The notes under the pieces: model-generated
Databases searched by the model: none
What the model saw: only the letters and a program-made list of their open reading frames with translations
Told to the model about the DNA's origin: nothing
Source of the DNA: Albugo candida
Lineage: Eukaryota > Oomycota > Peronosporomycetes > Albuginales
Direction of reading: 5' to 3'
Assembly: GCA_040437565.1 (NCBI GenBank)
Contig: JBDOQK010000010.1
Coordinates: forward strand, 248,001-312,000
Length of the DNA: 64,000 nt
Translations under genes and position numbers: made by a program
Shown: piece after piece, positions 32,917 to 45,357 of the stretch
How the letters are laid out: every line of letters begins with the position of its first letter
How positions within the stretch are numbered: position 1 is the stretch's first letter

Positions 32917-35767
32917 ATGACGCTTTCCAAGCCACTAATTCCGTATGACGCGGTAGAACATCCATTAAAACCTCATATCAATGTAATTGATGACACGTAT
33001 CCGTTCCCAACGGGTGCGTGGTGGACAAATCTGATCTTATCCAATGGAGAATCTGTCATTTATTGCATGCCATACGCACTCAAAATTATGCACAATGAAT
33101 TACATATATCGTATCCATTCCGCGTCGTAACGCCAACCGTTTTGCAGAATGGGTTTTTAACGCACGTTCGAATTGCGTTTCCAAACACAACGCATTATGA
33201 AATTATCGCGTCGGATGCATTTAGTGTGACGGTGCAATTTCATACACAATCACAAGGTCACTGCACCGCGTATCTGGTACGTGGATCTCCGTACATTACC
33301 GTACACTACCACAATAGCGCGCCCATCCTCCATAGCGGCCAAAGTATCGAATGGATTCGCCTGAAAAAGAATGAAAACAATGACAATGAAAATCTCGCGA
33401 GTTATCGGTTTCTCACGAGTACCAATCAGATGTGGCAGCTCTTTCTATCCGATTCTACATCTGAATTGAGAATGGAAAGTAACTCAATCATATCTCAAAG
33501 CCCGCTGAATGGTATTTTACGACTGGCAATCACGTTGGATGCACTCAATCAACCGCTGCTGCAGCACTGTGCTCCCGTGTACCCAACTGGTGGCTCAATC
33601 AAATATATTCAAGACAAGAAACGAGAAAATTCACTCAAAATACAGTACCATTGGACCGTTAAAACCTTTGGCTCCAGTGACAAATCGATCCCATTGTTGA
33701 TGCTTACTCTGCCACATCATCGAGACATCATTCAGTTTCAAAAGGTTGGAAATGTTTCAAGGAAAAGGAATATGACCGATGAGAATGTGCTCGTGGAAGA
33801 ATTGACATTTGTGTCAATGAGGGGTGTCATGAAAGGCGTATTGGGCAATGTATGGTATATGATGGAGGAATTGCCCAATATTTATTGGGATTATGAAGCC
33901 GGAGGTCTGTTGAGTTCCGATTTGTCGACCGATGTCGGATTGATGGATTCTATTCGGTCGACTATTGGAATTGATACAATAAAAGAGAATGAAAGTGATC
34001 CCAAAGAATCCATACAATCTTTCATTCGAAATAAGCTTACGACTTTACTGACAAAAGAATACAAAACGATTCCAAACTTTGCTGAGGATTCCTATACATT
34101 CGGAAAACAAATTGGACGTGAGGCAAGACTATTGCTCATGGCGAAGCAATTACATCACAATGAAGCTGCTCAAGTCTTATTAGCTCGAATCAAAACCGCT
34201 TTGGAACCATGGCTTGATGGTAGTAATTCGGATCATTTTGTGTATGACAAGACATTTGGTGGTATTATCACAAGCAAAGGATGGTCGGATCAAAATGCGG
34301 ATTACGGAAATGGCTACTACAATGACCATCACGTAAGCGTGACTGCGTTTGTGAGATATGATTTTGTTAATCTGAACGCTTTCTGCACATGACAAATAGT
34401 TTCATTATGGGTATCTTTTGTACGCATTGGCTGTAGTACGGAAATACGATCCCTCATTTATCGACATACATGGAGAAGCTTGCCTTGCTCTTTTAGGGGA
34501 TATTGGGACACCATTCGATACCGATACAAGTGCGAGTATTGCTACGTCGCTGAGTAATCATACGAAATTGTGGGATCTTGAAAAGTACTTTCCAGTCGCT
34601 CGACATAAAGATTGGTACACTGGTCACTCTTATGCGAGTGGACTATTTCCGATGGAAAACGGAAAGTCACAAGAAAGCAGTAGCGAAAGTGTCAATGCGT
34701 ATTATGCTCTCGCGCTTTTCACCTCTTTTGATTGGAAAAACTCGACTTTATCGGATGATACAGCTTCGTATTACCAGTATGCACGACTGTTACTGGCAAT
34801 GGAACTTCGCTCTGTGAAGAAATACTGGCACATCGATCCGAATTCGTTCATTTACGAGCCTCCATTCAGTGATAATGCAATGGTTGGAGTCCTTGGAGAA
34901 ATGTCGGCTGTGTATGGCACATGGTTTGGAAATCAAGGAATGTACATCCACGGCATCAATATGATTCCTTTCACTCCAATTACAGCCGATTTGTTTCCTC
35001 GGACGTATGTGAGTCACGAATTCATACAAATCGAGTCGGAGTATACTTCCTTACCTGATTCTGATATCTGGAAATCAGCACTTTGTATGAATCACGCCAT
35101 CATTGATGCTCAAGCTGCATGGAAGGAATTCAAGCCATCTTTCACGACTTTTGATACGTGGAATTCGGCGACCAATACATTGTTATGGATAGTAACTCGA
35201 CCATCGTGGCTTGAGAAGAAGCAGATAATGAATGCCAATTCGACCCGTTTACAATGTTTTGGAGTTCCGCAATGCAAGGGATTGGAATGTTGCAATACAT
35301 TACCTGGTTGTTGTCCTAGTGCTTTGGCTTGTTGTCCTGTCCGAAATGAATCAGTGACGGCTATCTTTGGCGATAAACAACAGAGAGATATTGGTGTTGA
35401 AGTCTGTTATGGTCAAGGTGAATGCGCAGCTCTGAATCTATCGTGTTGTGACTCATTTGAAGGTTGCTGTGAACCTCAAGGTGTCAATGGAACAGTGCTT
35501 GGTTGTTGCAGACAACAACTTGTGACAAGTCCATCGGTTCACAGTGATAAAGTTCAACATGCAACCTCCAGCAATGGTCTTTATCTTATTCAAGGTGCTT
35601 CACTTTTGGCTCTAAGTGGAATTTTAACATTCGCATTTGCGTTATGGTATCGTCGTCGCCATTACACTCCAATTCAACGTGATTTGAGAATGTATTATTG
35701 CATGGGAACATTGATATTCTTGATCGTTTTACTCGTTTTTGTGAGTGTTGAGAGTTTTGTAACGTGA
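32917..35767 (+). CDS. GH81 endo-1,3-beta-glucanase with Cys-rich region and C-terminal membrane segments
   Basis: Exons 32917-34332 and 34400-35767 (intron 67 nt) give 927 residues. GH81 enzymes cut beta-1,3-glucan, the main cell-wall glucan of oomycetes and fungi, by inversion. The N-terminal part has FPTGAWWTNLIL. The catalytic region across the splice has DYGNGYYNDHHFHYGYLLYA with the acid Asp, then DWYTGHSYASGLF and QESSSESVNAYY with the paired Glu of the active site. After the catalytic domain comes a Cys-rich stretch of about 80 residues (CFGVPQCKGLECC, PGCCPSALACCP and more) that recalls granulin or chitin-binding folds. It is followed by two hydrophobic segments, ASLLALSGILTFAFAL and TLIFLIVLLVFVSV. 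No signal peptide is visible at the first ATG, so a missed 5' exon is possible. The likely role is wall remodelling at the cell surface. Confidence 0.88.
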
Positions 35768-37121
35768 TATTTGAGTTTTCTCTCGGTAATTCAATGTATT
35801 CTCTGAAAATTTCACGTTTTCGTCTCACTCGACGTATACCAATAGTGACGCTTTCATAGGCTCGAATCATAATCATACTATGGAATCATTACTTAACGTA
35901 TTTTTCAGTCGATTCAATGCATTAGAGCAATGATTATAGGGCATTGTCAGCAATTGTCGTCTCATTTGATGCTGTACCGGGAATATGGGCAATGATCATT
36001 TCCATAATGTCACTTGATTGCTCGATACATTATGTCTTTATGGCTATCTGAATCAAAAAACATTCTGCTCGTTGGCCGTATCTGTTGACGGATGATCAAT
36101 GGGTGATATGTGACCATGACAGTTGCACTATGAAGCATTTCGAATCGATATGAACAAAACATATCATCTCAAATACCGTGAAACGAAACCTTGATGGATG
36201 AGCGTATTTGACCCATTTGGGATGCAAAAGCGATATGTGTCAGCCTCAAAGCCAAAGTATATAGAAAGGGACTACATATAATTGAATAAATACCTTCGCA
36301 TCACCGTTTTTCGAATTAGTGCGCTGGCTGGCGATATTCTTTTCCCCCCGCATTCTCAGTGTACTATGTACTTGACTATGGTTCTTGTAGCTATCGTTGA
36401 GCGATGTGGTCATGCGATAGAGATACTCACTATATGACTACTAGCTTGTCAAAATCACTATAACCTTGTAAGCCATAGGACACATCTGTTACGGGAACAC
36501 TGGGCAAAAGACTCGAATAAATTGTATATGAGGTAAGAAATCAATCACAGAAGTAATGAGGTCTTGTGTGTCTACGAGGCAAGCTATACCTCATGGTAGT
36601 TAGTACTTAATTGGACGAATGTCTCGAAAGAAACAAAGCCGAAATTCACACTGAATTCCTTTTTTCCGGAAAAGTAAGGATGGTACTATTGAGCAAGATA
36701 AGCCGGTCATTATAAGTAATCGTTCTTCGAGTTGTCTCAAGAAAAAATTCACTGATAGGGAAATGAATGACATTAAAGTTGCGTTACATCTTCTACATGG
36801 CACGTTCTCCTTACAATTAATGAGCCAAAAAAAGGGTTGGGAATTGGTCGCAAGCGATATGCAGCACTTTGTCCTTTGCCCAAAATATCATAATGCCGGC
36901 TTTGACATCTCTCCTCTCGTACCTTGTTGGTCACCTCTCTGGAAGCTCTTCAAATGCAAGTTGGGAGCGTATAAATCGTCCTCGTAAAATCTACATTTTC
37001 TGTCATTTCGAGTATCAACGCGGTTTCTTCATATTGGAGTTCGCTAATTTTAGTTTAAAGCCGGGGAATAGTATGCCCGGAATGAACTCAAGCTATCTTC
37101 AAAATCCTAACGAGTGCCGAT

Positions 37122-37221
37122 NNNNNNNNNNNNNNNNNNNNNNNNNNNNNNNNNNNNNNNNNNNNNNNNNNNNNNNNNNNNNNNNNNNNNNNNNNNNNNN
37201 NNNNNNNNNNNNNNNNNNNNN
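37122..37221. other. Assembly gap (100 N) with ~150 bp duplicated flanks
   Basis: Bases 36971-37121 recur at 37222-37371 with a single 1-base indel (ATTGGAG against ATTGAG), so the two contig ends differ slightly. Confidence 0.95.
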
Positions 37222-37439
37222 ATAAATCGTCCTCGTAAAATCTACATTTTCTGTCATTTCGAGTATCAACGCGGTTTCTTCATATTGAGTTCGCTAATTT
37301 TAGTTTAAAGCCGGGGAATAGTATGCCCGGAATGAACTCAAGCTATCTTCAAAATCCTAACGAGTGCCGATTGCACAATCAATGGGGAAGTTCCTCCACA
37401 GGTGGCTCAGCCAAGTCAGCGTTCTTATGCCAGCATGGC

Positions 37440-37471
37440 CCGCCTTGTGGTTCGGTTGTGCCACAAGGCGG
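37440..37471. repeat. Perfect 11 bp hairpin
   Basis: CCGCCTTGTGG (37440-37450) pairs with CCACAAGGCGG (37461-37471) around a 10-base loop. It is G+C-rich against an A+T-rich background. It lies in a region without genes, and its role is unknown. Confidence 0.6.
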
Positions 37472-39289
37472 CAAAAACGTCGATAGGAATGGTGTATGGT
37501 TGACGAGTGCTTATGTATTGTATTTTGTCTCACATTTATTGTCAATATTATTATAACGCGTTCGCGTATACTTAGAAAGACACTTCAGTGTAATGCCCTA
37601 GTTTGTTAATGTTTGTGGAGATAACGGCACCGTTAGCATTGTTGATGACTAGAAGTTCATCATCTGTCGACGTGTGCTCTCAAATAGAAAGTCTTCGTCA
37701 CGCATCCGGTGAAATAGCGTTCATAAGTATGCCCTTCAGCGATTTTGAAGTTAGACTCCGTGATCGTTAGACGAATGCAGAAAAGAAGACGTAATAAAAT
37801 CTCGGACGCACAAAAAAATCGCCGGGAGGGGTGCGTGTCGTAAATTATTTGAACAAGTTTTGCTTTACATTCACACTGTACGCATTTCTGAACTGGCCAA
37901 AAATTATTTTGTCAAAGAGTAGCGTATAGAAAAAGGGAGAAGATCCGCAAAGGGACAGCAAAACAAATGCAAAAGCGCAATATGATCTCTTCTGTCGCGT
38001 TACTCATTTATAGCGGGTGGACGAGTCCAAGCATCTCCGTTCCGTGCACAAGCTCTTCAATCACGGAATTATTTGCACATCCGAACACGTTCTTGGCACC
38101 ATTCTGCATTCATTGATGCAGTGAGTCCTTAAGCATGCTTTCCCATATTGATCTAAAAGAGAAAATCCCTTATCGCTTCACCACACTGGTATAGGATACT
38201 CTTGCCATCCCAAAGATATATCTCAGCTAATTCGTATACTGAAGCATGTATTACGACCAATATCATCCTGCTTGTCGTGTGGTCTCGACGACGCGTCCGG
38301 CGTGCATACTATTTGTCCTGATGATCGATCGCGTCGCCAATTGCTGAATAATTGGGAAATCGTTTGGTTGCTGTGTGAACAGTGCGCATCAAACTGACCG
38401 TAGGTACCGAATTGGATGTTCTGATTCTCAAGTTCGCGATTGTACGACGAAGAACATGATCGCAAATCCAAAGAGTTTGAGAATTCAATAGAATAAAATG
38501 AAATCAGTAGTCGCTCATGCTGTTATCAAATATATGATCTCGCGAACGTGAATAATGTTTTGGGCTACACAGAGACGGAAGCAAAAGGAAATCAATCAGA
38601 CGCCATGTGCCATTTAGCAAGCTCACAAAAAAAGAATCTGATCGCTCATATAGCTGATTGTCAATTGAATATAATCATTTATGAGCGAGGACCAAATGTT
38701 CCATCTCTTCCTACCATCGTCGAAGATTTCTATGCCATTGCACTTACAGTCTTCGAGCAAAATAATTGAAAGCATGAACCGGCTTCCCCCTAGCATCAAA
38801 TATTTTACTGTTATCATTTCAACCTCTGCATCGAGTGCTGGGCATGCATTGATTATAAGAGCGAATGATTACACCTACATATGGCTTTTTGCACGAAAAC
38901 CCCCTTATACCTGAAGATCAATCTTCATGAAAGAAATCGCATTCCTTTGCTGCAGCGGTAAAGAACAAATGCATCCTCTATTGTTGTAAATGCTTTTCAT
39001 GAGAGAGTAATCTCACAAGCATCTTGATGTTTGAAACTTAGATGTTCAAGTTTTACGATTCATGTATCGCAATGCTGGAACATAAAATGCATATGATGCC
39101 TCCGCTTCACAATACGTATTAGCACGCCATTCTTACAAACGTATGATGTTTTACCGCACATTCAGTAGACCCATCTCTATAGGCATCATCTTTGTAGCAT
39201 CTGTAGTAAAAATGCTGGTGCTAAAATGCTGGTGGAACTCTCATTGCGAATCCAACATCCGACTTGAAACGTTTTTACAGGACCATTAC

Positions 39290-42200
39290 CGCGCAAAAAT
39301 CGACCAGACTACATCAGCATGTCGGAAGAGCTATTCAATATGGCATGCAAAACCTCTGATTTTTCCGTCCACGACATGCGGGAGATCATCCGGCACAAAA
39401 AGTGACTTTTGCAACTTCAACTCAATCCCCTGGGCGAGGATACTGGAAACATTCATTACGACTATTCGAATATCCTCAAGTTGTCGAGGCAACCAAATTA
39501 TAAGCGATTCGGATCAAGAAACAGCTTCAAAGAATCGAGGAAAAGTTCTCACAAGATAGCCAATGTGATGTTGAGCGTAGCCAGCGTATTTTGGAAGCCG
39601 TATCAGCTCGATATCGCACTAAGACAACAATCAGTCACGGCTCTTTTTTCAAATCGAGTCTCAAATAATTCAGAAATTCGGTCGAGAGCAATGCGAAAGG
39701 CAGCCAAGAGAAAAGCTTCGACCATCACGTAAGCATATGGAGAAATCCAAGTTTTTCTCGCCCTCTGGATAATTCTTGTCGTCGCGTTCCAATCGAAAAT
39801 ATGACTAAAAATGTGGCACCGTGACATCGAACCCGAGGGAGATTATTGACAAATTCAGAGATCATTGGGGTGGGGTCATGGACTCCAATAGCTTTGAGAC
39901 CGCCTCAAATGATCCATGCGAAAGAAAATGAAAAAATCTACTCGATTCAATTAAAGTTTCCCTTGCGTCCGAAGAGCAAGACCGTCTCTCAACTCGCACA
40001 AGTAGGGCCGAGATGGCCGAAGCGATCAAGCACATGCGGATTAGTTCTTCGCAAGGTATGGATGGACTACCAGCTGCATTTATCAGTTTGGCACGGAAAC
40101 GTTTGGCGAGTATCTGAAGATCGTGTTCGAATATCAGCTCGAAAAATGTATCTTACTTCGATCACAACGACCGATCGCACTGCTTTGTGTCTATGTGAAA
40201 ATACATTCAAAAATATTGCCGAATCAATTGCAACGGTTTTTGCCAAAATTGATCCACCAAGATAAAAAAACATTTGTGCGAGGAAGGTCGATGCGTCATC
40301 ACATTCGACATCTCAGGGACACCCAAGACTTGGTCACTCATCGTCGGGAAGAAGCGTTAGCGAATTTTTCTCGATTCTGAGAAAGCTTATGATCGAGTTT
40401 ATTGGACGTACATGCTTCGTGTTTGGTAAAAGTTTCATCGACTGGTTTCGTCTTTTGTAACCGACACGAAGGCGCGGTTGCTGATCAATGACCGTCCATT
40501 GCACCAAACCGTGAAGTATTACAAGGCAATCCTCTGTCAGCATTACTTTTTCTGATGACGATCTACTTCGACAACATGAAGAACATGGCATTTGGATCAA
40601 TCGCACGACTGGATTATTTTTTACGGACGATTCGACATTTCTTTCAGAGACACCAAATGGTGCTCTGCAAGTCTATTGCGTTGGATGTGGTCTGAAACTG
40701 AACTTGAGTAAATACTTCTTGCTCTCGTCGAATCGAACCATGCAGTGTCCACATATTCCTAATTTGACTATACTGGGTCCGGAGAATTCGGTCAAGTATT
40801 TGGGTATTCTGTTCGGCCAGACACCGACTCATTTGATGGTTATTTCAACTCTCGACAAGCATTTTTGTAATGGGTTTGGTACATTATTTCGACGTACACG
40901 AATTGTCCGTGGTCGACTACTGGTTGCGCACGATATTTTTGATACGTCTGTGGCATTACATGATGCACGTGGACATATCAGTGGAAACTATTCGATAGTG
41001 GTAGTCGATGATAAATCGATTCTGCTTGGTTAAAAACACTAACAAGATTCGAAACATGTTCACCTACTCAGCAAAGAAATTTCATATCTTCGTCGACAAG
41101 AAGGTGGACTGCAAATTCTTTTTTTGCTGGAACGACTGAAGAACAACACATTTACTTCCTGCAGCAGTTCGGATCCACTACGTCAATAACTATTTTTGCG
41201 AATTGAACAACTGATTCGACGGAATTATTAAAACTTATCCAGCTTTCCTTTGGACCACACAAGCCGATTGACATATTCACCATCGCACCACATCGACAAA
41301 GGAGAATGATTCGATGAGAGAGATTATCTGCATGGTGAAAATACGCATTTAAATTGTGGCATATGATGGATGGAGCACTGCAAATCAGTTTGAATTTTTA
41401 CAGCGCCGTCAGGTCTACATGGAACAGCTGATGTGGTTCCACTACGACCAAGAATACACTATGAAGCTGCTACTCGTAATCCAAGTACGCAAACGTTTGG
41501 CACAATCTTGTTATGGTGGACGAACAATACAGAGGACATTTCGAAAATCGGTCGCTACAGCTTCCGAGATTCGATGTCTTCAAGACTTTTTAGAGGCTGT
41601 GACACATGACCAACGAAGGAAGCTTTCGTGGCATGTATAGCAACGACGAAGAGCTGAAAACATCGAATATGGCTAGAGAAAACTACTGAGTCGACTTTAT
41701 AATGAAACTCAGATATTATAGCATATCCACTCGACGATTTCTCTCATCACTTGGATCCATGTGGCAGATCGTTTTTTGAGAGAGCACAAAACAAGAAGAA
41801 GAAATATTATTTCCCGTCTATTCCACGCTAACAACTCTCACATATCGTCTGGAACCTCCCGAAACAGCCGAGAGTCATCGAATATCGACACGTCGATCAA
41901 CATGACAGAGATCGGACGCACTAGATACAGAACGAGCTCAAGTATATACGACCACATCACGACATCCTCGGAAAGTTTCTTATCGATTCTCGGAGATTTA
42001 CAATTTCGTCTGGCTATTTGTATGTTGCCAGTTCGACATCATTTCTGGTTTTCGAAGGATATCAAGCCCGACATTATATTGTGCACGCATCCTTCGTTTG
42101 GAGATGTCGAATCCGATCCACATCTCTTTATAGAGTGCGAACACATAGCACAATTATGGAGGGAGTTAACCATAGTTGCGATCAGTTTTCTCAGCCCGAC

Positions 42201-42580
42201 CACGCTGGACGCATACTGCATGTGCAATTGTGCCAGTATTACGGCAAGCATAAAAAGAATATCAACAAATTTTATAGGAATATGGCTTAGCAGTGGCGCT
42301 GCACTTCGTCTGGACCGATCGGAATCGTCGTGTGTTCGACCAGCGATCAGCAATTCTGACAATTCCAGCACTTTCCGTGATCTACACCACGTTTAGTGCG
42401 CACGTTCATTACTTTCGAAGACAGTGTTACGATCAAGACGAACGCATTCGGCTTGCAAAAGTGTTGTATCAACTCTCAAGCGAGGATCATTCGATCGATT
42501 TCCAGGAGTCGAAGATCATTGCTGCGGGTACGGCACAGGCAAGTAGAACTGCAAGTGCAATTTTGATCCTAGTTTGAGCT
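39290..42580 (+). mobile_element. Decayed L1-like LINE (non-LTR retrotransposon)
   Basis: Translated pieces in several frames follow the order of an L1-type ORF2. First is a stretch like the end of the endonuclease and linker (PGRGYWKHSLRLFEYPQVVE near 39,425). Then comes a reverse transcriptase from about 40,060: GMDGLPAAFISL-type start, CVYVKIHSKILPNQL, QDKKTFVRGRSMRHHIRHLR, DFEKAYDRVYW-type residues and GNPLSALLFLMTIY. Next is KLNLSKYFLLSSNRT with VKYLGILFG. At the end, near 42,060-42,160, a zf-RVT-like tail reads DPHLFIECEHIAQLWRELT. The reading frame changes repeatedly and stops occur throughout, so the copy is dead and old. Its 5' limit is unclear and no poly-A tail or target duplication was found. 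Confidence 0.82.
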
Positions 42581-43551
42581 GATGGCTACGTTGAATCTAG
42601 TGCGGCGCACACCACTTTCGAAAACACGCTACTTTCGGCCAATACTGTGGTATATGTGCGTCAGCCTAACCAGAACTTGAAGAATTTCACAAACCCACCA
42701 TCACCAACTCGTGTAAGATGTTTGGGTTTTTTGACCCGTTTTGAGTACAGAAACGATAGAATTGACAGAAGAGTAACTTCTGATATGGATAGATGCGATG
42801 ACGCTTTCACAATGACCATTCAACTGCATGGTCACGTCGCCATTTTGAGATACTGGTGACCTTGCACTTGCTGCCATCTGGAAGAGTGGAAGGGGTCTTG
42901 GAGTAAACATTGAAAATAATTGGAGATAGAGTCAAAATCTAGATAAGATTACATTTTTTCGGGCAACTCATCAAGCCAACATGGTCTGACTTTGGAGGGA
43001 AAAGCAGGATTTCTATTGAGCCATAACGGAAGCTATTTAGCTGGATTTGACTTCTTGGTCTCTGCCTTAGACTCTTGATATAAATAGGAAGAACCGATTG
43101 ACCAAATGTGTTTATTTGAAGGGATAGGAGAATTTTCAGACTCGTGGGTAGAGTAGCTTCCTGGGTGCGATTTTCTGACATATTTGCCTAGTACAACTAA
43201 GTGCAGAGAGACCGTAGAAGAGCAAAGTAAACTCATTACTTTTGACTTACAAATCCTTTGCCCGCGTTAGCTTCTGTGAAGCTCCCAAACTCTAGCTGAT
43301 ATTCCAGGCTGTGAAGGCAAAGTATGAATTTCATCCGGTCTTTCTCCAATCCCACACCAAATATACCGCGAAAGTATTTAGATCCCACGGAACTGCGTTT
43401 TCAGAAATAAGGCTTGGTCCTAAGAATGGGCGCTGTCAGGCGCTTGACGCTTATCCTTTATTACGACCAGTACATTAAGATCAAATTCAGGAAGCTACAA
43501 CGACTGAAAGATCGAACCGCTCGCCATTAGACTATCGAATATTAAGTTGCC
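42581..43551. other. Unassigned repeat-region sequence
   Basis: About 1 kb between the LINE and the ORF1-like fragment. It contains short ORFs only, none convincing. It may be LINE 3' sequence or older debris. Confidence 0.4.
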
Positions 43552-44087
43552 GTGATCCTTCGCGACAGAGTGCGGGTTTTCCCTTTTGGAACAACGACTA
43601 ATGCTCTACCCGTCTCCAAAAATGGAAAGTACGCTCTTCGCAATTTTGGAAGGCCTCGTTTCTTCCAGCTTTACAGCGAAGACGGGTCACTCTGGGTGCC
43701 ATCGTCCGCATATAGTTGCAGGATCATCTCAATCCGAGATTCAAGACTTAGTAGGTACAAGTGATAGCGCACTTTTTTCCGCATGCTATCCTTATGTGAG
43801 AACTCTTGAGTGTTTAAAAGCTCCGCGAAGGTCTTGCATCCTCAATTTTATGCCTGCGATGGGAAAGTGGTCCGGGCATCCTTAGCACATGTAACTACCA
43901 CCTTTACCACCCTTAATTTTCTCACGAGTGTACTTTTAACGTCATCGCACACGGATGATGACTCACCTACAAATTTGCAGTCGCCCCAAGCAAAGTTATT
44001 TATCAGGGTACTCAAATCGTCACTAATTGACGCAATGATGATCGTTTGATCAGGAGCGTCTATCTGAATATTGTTTTCGACATGCAA
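43552..44087 (-). pseudogene. Decayed LINE ORF1-like fragment, copy 1
   Basis: The minus-strand peptide from 44087 (SDDLSTLINNFAWGDCKF, then ESSSVCDDVKSTL) aligns with the start of the frame at 50476 (SDMATLMSHPVLGDCMI, ESSPLCDDVESTP). The DNA further left (43,640-43,740: CAGCGAAGACGGGTCACTC, CATATAGTTGCAGGATCATC) matches the corresponding stretch of the second copy. Both are therefore copies of one dispersed gene, here diverged and broken. The family assignment to a retroelement ORF1 is by inference from copy 2. Confidence 0.5.
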
Positions 44088-44756
44088 AAGAATTGAAGAA
44101 GTTGTACATCAAAGCTGATCTACCAAATGCACCGGTTGCGTGTAGCCGGCGAATTGAGAAGCAGATGACCAAACTCATTTTCTGTGCATTACACCTGAAA
44201 TAAATAAAGCGCTGATATCTGGTAAAGTTGCCCTCATAAGTTCCGAGTGAATTTTAGGAGTATTGAGTATCGTAAAAACATCCTTAAATCCGTTGACGTA
44301 AACCAAGTTGTGTGATCCTGTCATGTTACAAGACCCAAAATCAATGCCCAAAGAAGACCTCGACAATGTGAGCGTGAATCACGAACAATGTTCTTCAAAC
44401 ATTCCGTATCGAGAAATGTCAATTCGTACATGTCTTTTTTGCTCATATTGAATCATCTTCCCACTATAGCGTTTTTATGAAGCGATATCGGTGAGCTGAC
44501 TCATATTCCGTGTCAAAGTCTTGTATAAATATTTTCAAATACGTTCACTGCAATAATATGGTGCATGATGATATAGTTACTGCTATATTCATGCTATCGC
44601 ACCCTCCAGTGAATTTATAGTGTTTCAACTAGATTATATATTTATTGTATAGTGAGTTGTAGTCGTTTAAGATTGTCTTGCTTGTTTCTTTAGCTCTCAA
44701 ACCATTACAGCTTACTGAGATCATGTGTTGTTACGCGTTTAAAGAAGAAGGGAGCC

Positions 44757-45357
44757 TTGAATATTCACTCACCTCTTGATGGTATTCACTCGCCCCCCAC
44801 CATATTGGCTAAATCTCATCAATAATCATCTCTCACGCATCACGCGCAATGATTACTTGCAATTACACCTCGGCACAAACACACTATAAATCGAACTCAA
44901 TTTATCAACCTTATACACTCAGCACAAACGCACTATAAATTGAACTCAACTTATTAACCTTATACACTCAGCACATAACCATAGAATTTGCTTTGATATG
45001 TGTATTTCCATAAGTAGCTTTGCTTTTATTTAGGACCTAAAAATTCTGCAATTATAAACACAGCTTCTTAGAAATTATGCAAAAGCTCTTCTTATATTAA
45101 TAAATAACAATCTTAGCTTTTTCTCGGTGAGTATTCGCAATATAAGAGATTGGCTGATTGATCTCGAAAGCTGAAAATCTGAATTTCTTTCCTTTCGAAT
45201 GAATTGAATATTGTAAGTTATTGAATTGTGGTAGTGAGTTGAGTGGTAGTAGTTGTTACAAGTAAGTGAATATTGATTTCGGTCTTGTCAATTTGAGTGC
45301 ATTTTAGCCAATATATGGGGGTGAGTGAATACTATCAAGAGGGTGAGTGAATATTAA
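44757..45357. mobile_element. MITE-like element with ~55 bp terminal inverted repeats
   Basis: The left end (44757-44813, from TTGAATATTCACTCACC) is the reverse complement of the right end (45303-45357) over about 55 bp with a few mismatches and small indels. Each end contains the motif ATTCACTC twice. The 490 bp interior is A+T-rich with no coding capacity. It holds a 49 bp unit repeated in tandem at 44873-44921 and 44922-44970. The size, inverted ends and lack of genes fit a miniature inverted-repeat transposable element mobilised by another element's transposase. No clear target-site duplication was seen, so the superfamily is open. Confidence 0.72.
44873..44970. repeat. 49 bp tandem duplication inside the MITE
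   Basis: Two copies starting GCACAAAC and ending TTATACACTCA, differing at about five positions. A third partial copy begins at 44971 (GCACATAACC). Confidence 0.8.

Larger units (their letters stand above)
35768..39289. other. Gene-poor transition region
   Basis: About 3.5 kb downstream of the GH81 gene with no frame that looks coding. It contains an assembly gap at 37122-37221 and a perfect short hairpin at 37440-37471. This is where the gene-dense half gives way to repeats. Decayed 5' parts of the LINE that follows may extend into its right end. Confidence 0.55.

Noticed and set aside
44873-44970. CRISPR-like or satellite array
   Set aside because: Only two full 49 bp units plus a partial one, lying inside a MITE, with no spacers.
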